The position numbers were made by a program, and so were the translations under genes. 64,000 nt of DNA from assembly GCA_004835665.1 (NCBI GenBank), contig RBKR01000015.1, forward strand, positions 620,001 through 684,000. The letters run 5' to 3'. The notes under the pieces are model-generated. The model saw only the letters and a program-made list of their open reading frames with translations, was not told the origin of the DNA and made no database searches. Origin of the DNA: Phoma sp. XZ068 (taxonomy: Eukaryota; Ascomycota; Dothideomycetes; Pleosporales; Didymellaceae). Each line of letters opens with the position of its first letter. Position 1 is the stretch's first letter. This document shows, piece after piece, positions 57,800 through 64,000 of the stretch.

Positions 57800-60069
57800 A
57801 TGCGGCTCCTTACACGAATTCCTCGCCTGCCGGCGGTAAGGTGTGGAGCTGCAAAGCGGATTGGGTCGGCACATGACACACTGCTCCTCCGACCATTGAC
57901 ATGTTTGGAAGGTGGTAGATACTTCACCTCGAAAGCGCAACCCACACAATCACACCCCCCCGCTTCTGTGCCTCAGACCGCACATACAAGAACTTCGAAC
58001 GCGCAGCCAAGAGCGCAGCCAAGACAAAGAGTAGGACTGAGAATATCAAGAGCCCACTTCGCCACTATGCATCGCGCGCCCGCTGCTATGGTTACTAAGC
58101 CCATGACCGATCCCAATGTCGAGATCAGGACGCCGAGGGATCCGAATACGCTGTCTAACTACCATAATTTTGTGACGAAGCATACGAGTGTCGACTTTGA
58201 GATTGACTTCGAGCACAAGATCTTGAGTGGTGCGGTGGGGCTCGATTTGGAGAGCTTGACTGATGACGATGTGAAGGAGATTGTGCTGGACAGCAGGTAA
58301 GCGCTTCGACTTGGATACTCCTTGGTTTAGGATATTATAGAATCTTAGGGCTAATTCTGACGTTGTTCAGCTTCCTTGATATCTCGGAAGTCAAGGTCGA
58401 TGGAAAGACTGCCAAGTTCGAGGTTGGAGACCGCATTGAGCCCTATGGCGCACCTCTGCGCATTACTCTGCCTTCGTCCATTCCCAAAGGAAAGACTGTC
58501 AGCCTGGTCATTGCAGTCTCAACGACTGAGAAGTGCACTGCCCTTCAATGGATGACGCCTGCCCAGACCTCCAACGGAAAGCACCCTTTCGTGTTCAGCC
58601 AGTGCCAGGCCATCCACGCTCGTTCCGTGTTTCCCTGCCAGGATACTCCGGATGTCAAGTCGACATTCAGCTTCTCCCTACGCTCGCCCCTCCCCGTGCT
58701 TGCATCTGGTCTGCCGACCGGCGCGAGCGACTACCAGCCTCCTAAGAAGGATGGCGAGCAGGGCACGCTCAAGTATACATTTGAGCAGAAGGTGCCGATC
58801 AACAGCTATCTGTTTGCGGTAGCTAGTGGTGATTTGGCATGCGCCAGCATTGGCCCCCGAAGCACAGTGTGGACTGGCCCTGAGGAGCTGCTTGGGTGCC
58901 AGCGCGAACTGGAGGGCGAGATTGAGCCATTCATGAAGGCTATCGAGTCCACCGTTGCGCCCAAGTACCAATGGACACAATACAACATCCTCATCCTCCC
59001 GCCCTCGTTCCCATACGGCGGCATGGAAAACCCCGTCTGGACCTACGCAACGCCCTCAATCATCTCAGGCGACAAGCAGAACATTGACGTTATCGCCCAC
59101 GAGCTTTCTCATTCGTGGTCCGGTAACCTCGTCTCCTGCGCCAGCTGGGAGCACTTCTGGCTCAATGAGGGCTGGACAACCTACCTCGAGCGCCGCATCC
59201 AGGCCTACATCCACGGAGAGCCGCACCGCCACTTCTCCGCTATCATCGGCTGGAAGGCCCTCGAAGAGAGCATCGAGCGCTACGGTACAGACCACGAGTA
59301 CACCAAGCTTATCACCAACCTCAAGGGTCAGGACCCAGACGACGCATTCAGCTCTGTGCCATACGAGAAGGGCTTCCACGCCCTCTATCAGTTTGAACTC
59401 CTCCTGGGTGCAAAGAAGTGGGACACATTCATCCCGCACTACTTCTCCACCTTCGCCAACAAGTCCCTCGACAGCTACGACTTCAAAGCCTGTCTGCTCA
59501 ACTTCTTCGCCTCCGACGCTGAGGCCTCAAAGAAACTCACCACCTTCGACTGGGACAAGCTCTTCTACGCGCCCGGCTACCCCCCCAAACCCGAATTCGA
59601 CGACTCCCTCGTAAAATCCTGCTACGAACTCGCCTCCAAATGGGAATCCCGCGTCTCCAACAAAGAAGCAGACACCTCCTTCACCCCCAAAGCATCCGAC
59701 ATCTCAGGCTGGGTCTCCAACCAATCCGTCGTCTTCATCGAACGCCTCCAATCCTTCGGCGCAGCCTTCTCCCCAGAAGACATCCACCTCCTCGGCAGCA
59801 CATACGGCTACAACAGCACTGCCAACATCGAAGTCTCCAGCCGCTACCTGTGTCTGGGTCTCAAGGCCAAGGCGCGTGAGACGTACGAGCCTGCGTCTGA
59901 GCTGCTTGGTAAGATTGGAAGGATGAAGTTTGTACGCCCGCTGTTTAGGTTGCTGAATGAGGCGGATCGCGGGTTAGCTGTGCAGACGTTTGAGCGGAAT
60001 AAGGAGTTTTATCATCCGATTTGTAGGCAGATGGTTGAGAAGGATTTGTTTGGGGAGGAGGGGAAATAG
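57800..60069 (+). CDS. LAP2: Leukotriene A4 hydrolase-type aminopeptidase (M1 family)
   Basis: Two exons, 57800-58296 and 58371-60069, give 731 residues; the 74-nt intron joins LDSS-FLDISEV. The enzyme is a zinc aminopeptidase with epoxide hydrolase relatives; fungal members act mainly as leucyl aminopeptidases. The domains are an N-terminal beta saddle, a catalytic domain with the exopeptidase motif YGGMENP and the zinc motif HELSHSW followed by NEGWT (HEXXH-x18-E), and a helical C-terminal domain. The first 89 residues are Arg/Ser/Thr/Pro-rich with no acidic clusters, like a mitochondrial leader. A second in-frame ATG at 58067 (MHRAPAAMVTKP) would give a form of 642 residues, the usual family length. 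Both starts may be used. Confidence 0.93.
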
Positions 60070-60301
60070 AGGGTTTGGATGTTGGATGTATGTTGGAAAA
60101 GATGGGGAGATGGAGGGATGTTAAGGTGTGTGTGATGATGAAATGCTTTCGTTTGGATGTCTATCTAGATTGAAATGCTATTGCAACAGATAAACTACAC
60201 TCACTACAAGCCAACAAACCGCACTGAACATGCGCCTACATGCATGATTGATTGATTTCCAAACGCCAATTCTCAAGACCCATATCTCGCGCTTCAGACC
60301 G
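60070..60301. other. Short convergent 3' spacer
   Basis: 232 bp between two convergent stop codons; nothing else is visible. Confidence 0.5.
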
Positions 60302-62122
60302 CTAGTCCGTCTTCCCCCCGTCACCCTTCCCTTTCCTCTCCCTCAGCACAAGATTAAAATCCTGTCTCGCGCTCTGAAACTGCTGCGACCGACTAGCCTC
60401 CCTTTCAGTCCCAATCCCCTCCGTCACCAACCCGTCCCTCGCCCTCCCCCTCTCCTCCTCCCCATCCCCAATCTCAAACGCATCATCCTGCAACTCAATC
60501 AAATCACCCAATCCACTACCCGTCGCGCCAACACCAGGCACAACTTTCTGCCGTCCCGCGGGGGCCCCAGGCTCAGCGAGAAGTTTCTGCGCTTGGGATC
60601 CGACTTTGCGCATCCAGCCTTCTATCGCGCCGCCGATTTCAGTGAGATTCATGTCCCCACCGGAAGGCGTGACGACGCCGGAGCCCGCGGTGCGCGTGCC
60701 GCTGGCGTCGAGGAGGGAGGGCGCCCACGGTGTGAAGTATTCTTGGCCTGGTGGGGGTGCCATGCTGGGGAGGTGGGCGGCGAACATTTTGTTTAGAGGG
60801 TCTTGCGCTGGTCCTGGGCTGCGTACGTTGCGGCCTAGGGTGCCGACGCCACCGGGGCCGGAGAGCCATGGTTTGGGCTGGTGTTGGCCTGAGGTGCTGC
60901 GTTGGCGACTGTGTGTGGAGAGGGAGGAGAGGGTGCTTGATGCGCGGGGGCGGGTGGGTTGGGAGGGGGAGCCGGTGAGGGGGTTTTGGTTGGTGGAGGT
61001 TGATGAGCGGGAGAGGTCGACGGAGGCGCGTGGTGTGGATGCGGCGTCTGAGTAGGCGACGGATTTCCGGCGCGCAGGTGGAAAGAAGCCCAGAGCGCGG
61101 CGCGGCATGCGGGCGATTTGTGTGGGTTGCTTGTCGTTGGGGAGGAGGACCCAGGCGTCGTGTTTCCAGGGGTTGTCGGGGGCGTCGGTGGAGGATATGA
61201 CAGAGCTGGTCTCGGTGCTCTTTTGCTTGGGTGTTGTCCAGCCATTGGGCAAGCCTTCAGTGTCTGCCTTCTTGCTTGAGCTCTCACCATACTCTCCAAG
61301 TAGCAGGTCCTCGTCCGGCAGAGCCTCTGGTCCTTGTACTGGCCGCCCTTTGGCACCGCAAGCATCCACGGGAAGTACTATTGTCTTTTTAGACAGTATG
61401 GTGTCGTTTGGCCACATGCGATTGGCTTTGCGCAGCACTGCCTGCTCGCAATTGTACTTGATGCAGACTCCCGCAAGCGTATCCTGCTTCTTGACGTGGT
61501 GTATGTATATCAACGCATCGCCGTGGTCGTTCTCGCCGGGAGGCGCGGAGGCACTTGTACGGTCGTCCGAGTTTCTGCGCTTCATGCGGCCACTGGCATC
61601 TGGCTGCAGATGCTCGGTAGCGCTGAGCAGGTCCTTCCGCTTCATGGCCCGCACCATAGCCTCCCGCTCTTCCTGCGTGCCGGTGCCCACATGCGAGCCT
61701 GCGCCTGCGGGACCCCATTGCTTCGGCGGCGGAGCGCTGGTGGAGGTGCGCCGAGTGTGCATGGGCTTGCGTCGTCGGGCAGCGGAAGTAGAGGGAGTGG
61801 TCTCATTGCCGAGGACATTGGCGGCCAGGCCCTGGACTGCGGACCACGAGTTCCCCCATAGCCCTGAGAGTTTCGAGGACGTGTCTCGAGTAGCCTTGGA
61901 GGCCTGCACGCCGGCGGACTTGAAGAAGGCTGATGGGGCCGCGGCGACGTTGGCCGGTGACGCTGTCCGCGAAGCTATCCTCGAGCCGGCCCGCGAGCTG
62001 AAGCCCTCGCTGTCGTCGGTGGCATAGATGTCGTCTTCGACAGAGATCAGTCGCCGGGTCCGCGGGCGCAGGGTCGAGGTGCTCTTAGAGGTGGACAACG
62101 AGGGACCATTGGTGGTGTTCAT
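60302..62122 (-). CDS. Intracellular LysM-domain protein
   Basis: A single exon encodes 606 residues from the ATG at 62122. A LysM domain lies at about 205-255 (IHHVKKQDTLAGVCIKYNC, then LRKANRMWPNDTIL and KKTIVLPVDAC). There is no signal peptide, so this is not one of the secreted chitin-binding LysM effectors. The rest is disordered: an Arg/Ser-rich N-terminus with RLISVEDDIYATDD, a central Ser/Thr/Pro region, a WVLLPNDKQPTQIARMPRR motif, and a C-terminal helix-like GAIEGWMRKVGSQAQKLL. Intracellular LysM proteins in fungi and animals are often membrane- or trafficking-linked, but no partner can be read from this sequence. It converges on the aminopeptidase gene. Confidence 0.8.
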   Translation of the reverse strand: MNTTNGPSLSTSKSTSTLRPRTRRLISVEDDIYATDDSEGFSSRAGSRIASRTASPANVAAAPSAFFKSAGVQASKATRDTSSKLSGLWGNSWSAVQGLAANVLGNETTPSTSAARRRKPMHTRRTSTSAPPPKQWGPAGAGSHVGTGTQEEREAMVRAMKRKDLLSATEHLQPDASGRMKRRNSDDRTSASAPPGENDHGDALIYIHHVKKQDTLAGVCIKYNCEQAVLRKANRMWPNDTILSKKTIVLPVDACGAKGRPVQGPEALPDEDLLLGEYGESSSKKADTEGLPNGWTTPKQKSTETSSVISSTDAPDNPWKHDAWVLLPNDKQPTQIARMPRRALGFFPPARRKSVAYSDAASTPRASVDLSRSSTSTNQNPLTGSPSQPTRPRASSTLSSLSTHSRQRSTSGQHQPKPWLSGPGGVGTLGRNVRSPGPAQDPLNKMFAAHLPSMAPPPGQEYFTPWAPSLLDASGTRTAGSGVVTPSGGDMNLTEIGGAIEGWMRKVGSQAQKLLAEPGAPAGRQKVVPGVGATGSGLGDLIELQDDAFEIGDGEEERGRARDGLVTEGIGTEREASRSQQFQSARQDFNLVLRERKGKGDGGKTD

Positions 62123-62732
62123 GGCATGCGGGGTGGCTTTGGTGGAGCTGCATAGGCCGGGAGAAAGGGTCGATCGGTAAGAAGCATCACTGTGGCATTC
62201 TCAGTGTGCAGAGCGAGTGGGCAGGGCTCGGCGTGTCCAAGAGAGCGTATGCAGCTTCGAGCGAGGTGGAGGTCGAATGCGATGTGCGTTACGTAGCTCC
62301 CCCAGCTTCGAGGCCGTGCGCAGGGTCCAAGACGGACGGTCGCTGCCGACCAAGCCTCACTGGCAACAGAGCCTCAACCAGGCGCTGCAAACTCCTGCAA
62401 ACTGCTTGAAAGGGAGCAATAGACTGTTGGCTGCTTGCACACGCTCCACGCATGTCGTCGTGCTACACCCAGCACCAGATAAGGCCAGATAACGACTAGA
62501 CTGACGTAGTGCCCCATTCGCCCACCGTGGTCTTGGTTGGCGTTGCATCACAAGCAATATCAGCACATTAATGAACATTGATAGTGCAGCTGCTAGGCCA
62601 CTTGTACTTGAACTGGGCTAACGCTTTTGCTACATCGACATGCTTGTCCATATACAAAACCACGAATGCTGCCGTAAAGTCGTTAACACTGCATGCACAC
62701 TGCATGCGGCATGGTACCACAGCCAACCAGTC
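62123..62732. other. Intergenic: promoter side of the LysM gene, 3' flank of the edge gene
   Basis: No gene is supported. Confidence 0.45.
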
Positions 62733-64000
62733 TCATCGATACGGACTCGAGCTTGTCACGGCATCCACCGTCTCGAAATCAAGCTCAAAGTCGTCAATCT
62801 CCGCGAATTTTTTGCGAATCGCAGCCAGCTTGTCCGAAATCTCAACAGCCGAGCGCTCTGTCGTCTCCTCTGCATCCTCTGCCGCTGCATCATTCTCCTT
62901 GTCTGATGAGATCCGGCGACTGTAGGTCCTGCTCGCCTTGTCCGCTGCCTTGGTAGGTGCTGTGGCCCTTTTACCGCGTGCTGTCTTCTTGGCGGCCTTC
63001 GGTGAAGCTACTTTGCTCGGTCGTTGACGAGCTCTTCGAGTGGGCATCTGCAACTCATCCTGGTCGGACTCGAACTGTGTCACATCTTCTGAGGAGGTGA
63101 GGTCGTACTCATCATGTGCGCGAATACGGTTCCGTCGGCGAGGTAGAAGACCCTTCAGCTGTGCTGTAGATATGGCTGGCGCTTTTGTTCTGGCGTTGCG
63201 CTTCTGCTTAGCCGGTGTTTCTGTCTTTTCTGCATCCGAGTCTTCGTTGTATGTCGTATGCTTGCCGGGCCTTCCTCTTCGACGGGCTCGAGTCTGTTGA
63301 GGAGATGCCTGTTGTTGTGGAGCCTCCCGGATCGGACTACTTGACTTTGGCGGAGCAAGCGTCTGACTGAGTATCGCCGAGTCGTCCTGTGTCTGTTCAA
63401 TCACCTCCTCGCGTGACGGCAGAACATCTGGAAGGCTAGGAGATGGTGATCGTACCGACTCCACGTCTGCGCCAGATGGTGGATCGTAGGGAGGAGAAGA
63501 ACGCGGCACCTGGACTACTGGGGTCAACTTGCGCTTTCTGCCACGTGATGCTGAGCTAGAAAGATGCGCCCCACTGTCGTTTGCCCCTTCCTTTTCAGTT
63601 GTGGTCCGTTGCTTGTTGAGCGGTGTTGATTCGTCCTGAGGGAGGAAGTCGTCGAAATCGAAGTTGTCTGTGTTGCTGAGGCTGGACTCGTCGTTATCTT
63701 CCACGTCTGTCGTTTGTTGTACCATGCGAAGCAAGCTAGGTTGTCTGGGTCTCCTCTTGAAGTTGGTCAAGGCCAGAATGGAGGTTTCGTGCGCGGGGGT
63801 TGCCCCTACTTTCACAGCAGATGGCGGGCGAGTTCCATGGGCTGGCGATTCTGAATTCAGAGAAGAAAATGTGAGGTCTCCAAAACCACTGGTCTCCCCT
63901 TCCTCGGCAGCATCGTAGCCTGCGACCTCGACTGGAGAGCGTGCTGGCGATGGCTTGGCTGCAGACAAGCGTGCACTGCCCCTGGTTGCGCGCGTCCCGG
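62733..64000 (-). CDS. Disordered AT-hook-type nuclear protein, 5' end cut by window edge
   Basis: The frame is open from the right edge to a TGA at 62733 and gives at least 422 residues. The real start must lie outside the window, because no ATG precedes the conserved-looking N-terminal part. Features: ILALTNFKRRPRQPSLLRMV (a basic motif that looks conserved), an acidic NFDFDDFLPQDESTPLNK, a basic RGRKRKLTPV, an AT-hook-like RARRRGRPGKHT, a further basic tract (KKTARGKRATAPTKAADKAS) and a predicted helix near the C-terminus (ISDKLAAIRKKFAEIDDFELDF). It is likely a chromatin or centromere-associated protein, but I cannot name the family. Confidence 0.7.
   Translation of the reverse strand, partial: GTRATRGSARLSAAKPSPARSPVEVAGYDAAEEGETSGFGDLTFSSLNSESPAHGTRPPSAVKVGATPAHETSILALTNFKRRPRQPSLLRMVQQTTDVEDNDESSLSNTDNFDFDDFLPQDESTPLNKQRTTTEKEGANDSGAHLSSSASRGRKRKLTPVVQVPRSSPPYDPPSGADVESVRSPSPSLPDVLPSREEVIEQTQDDSAILSQTLAPPKSSSPIREAPQQQASPQQTRARRRGRPGKHTTYNEDSDAEKTETPAKQKRNARTKAPAISTAQLKGLLPRRRNRIRAHDEYDLTSSEDVTQFESDQDELQMPTRRARQRPSKVASPKAAKKTARGKRATAPTKAADKASRTYSRRISSDKENDAAAEDAEETTERSAVEISDKLAAIRKKFAEIDDFELDFETVDAVTSSSPYR

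Overview
This window is nuclear DNA from a filamentous ascomycete (Pezizomycotina). A Dothideomycete of the Pleosporales type is my inference from gene style only. The basis is short introns of about 49-75 nt with GTAAGT-like donors, CTAAC-like branch sites and YAG acceptors, two-exon to eight-exon genes on both strands, 5' leaders rich in C and T, no operons, and eukaryotic proteins such as mitochondrial Hsp70, Aurora kinase, TIP41, Atp23 and a full-size PDR-type ABC transporter. Exon joins were worked out by hand from splice signals and reading-frame continuity. Several apparent protein starts lie at non-ATG codons, so starts were reset to real ATGs.

Layout from left to right: a bestrophin-like channel cut by the left edge (1-566, -); an F-box-like protein (2104-3075, -); cystathionine beta-lyase (4518-5969, -); a WD40-like DUF2415 protein (6702-8961, -); mitochondrial Hsp70 (10365-12488, +); a mitochondrially targeted iron-type alcohol dehydrogenase (13076-14413, +); class 2 dihydroorotate dehydrogenase (14775-16400, -); a TMEM53/DUF829 protein (17749-18867, -); an eight-exon MFS transporter (20217-22446, +); a C2H2 zinc-finger protein (24200-26162, +); a secreted GH3 beta-glucosidase (27150-29641, -); a PDR-type ABC transporter (31095-36100, -); glutamate 5-kinase and ATP23 as a divergent pair (38213-40862); a 4.4-kb degenerate repeat array that surrounds an F-box/C2H2 gene (about 41200-45640); Aurora kinase and TIP41 as a divergent pair (45940-48383); an intron-containing tRNA-Val (49435-49518, -); a small conserved-looking protein (49957-50421, -); a C2H2 plus Fungal_trans regulator of 993 residues (53809-56947, +); a leukotriene A4 hydrolase-type aminopeptidase (57800-60069, +); an intracellular LysM protein (60302-62122, -); and a disordered AT-hook protein cut by the right edge (62733-64000, -).

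Most genes are unrelated housekeeping or regulatory genes, and I see no biosynthetic cluster. Links between neighbours are local: two divergent pairs share short promoters (PRO1/ATP23, 263 bp; Aurora/TIP41, 357 bp), and two genes serve mitochondrial protein handling (Hsp70, Atp23).

The most unusual structure is the degenerate array at about 41.2-45.6 kb. Its units are roughly 202-224 bp long, each marked by a GGCACGACGCCCAT-like box and other conserved blocks. It is split by a single gene whose last codons form a strong splice donor that could splice into the array. I do not recognise this repeat.
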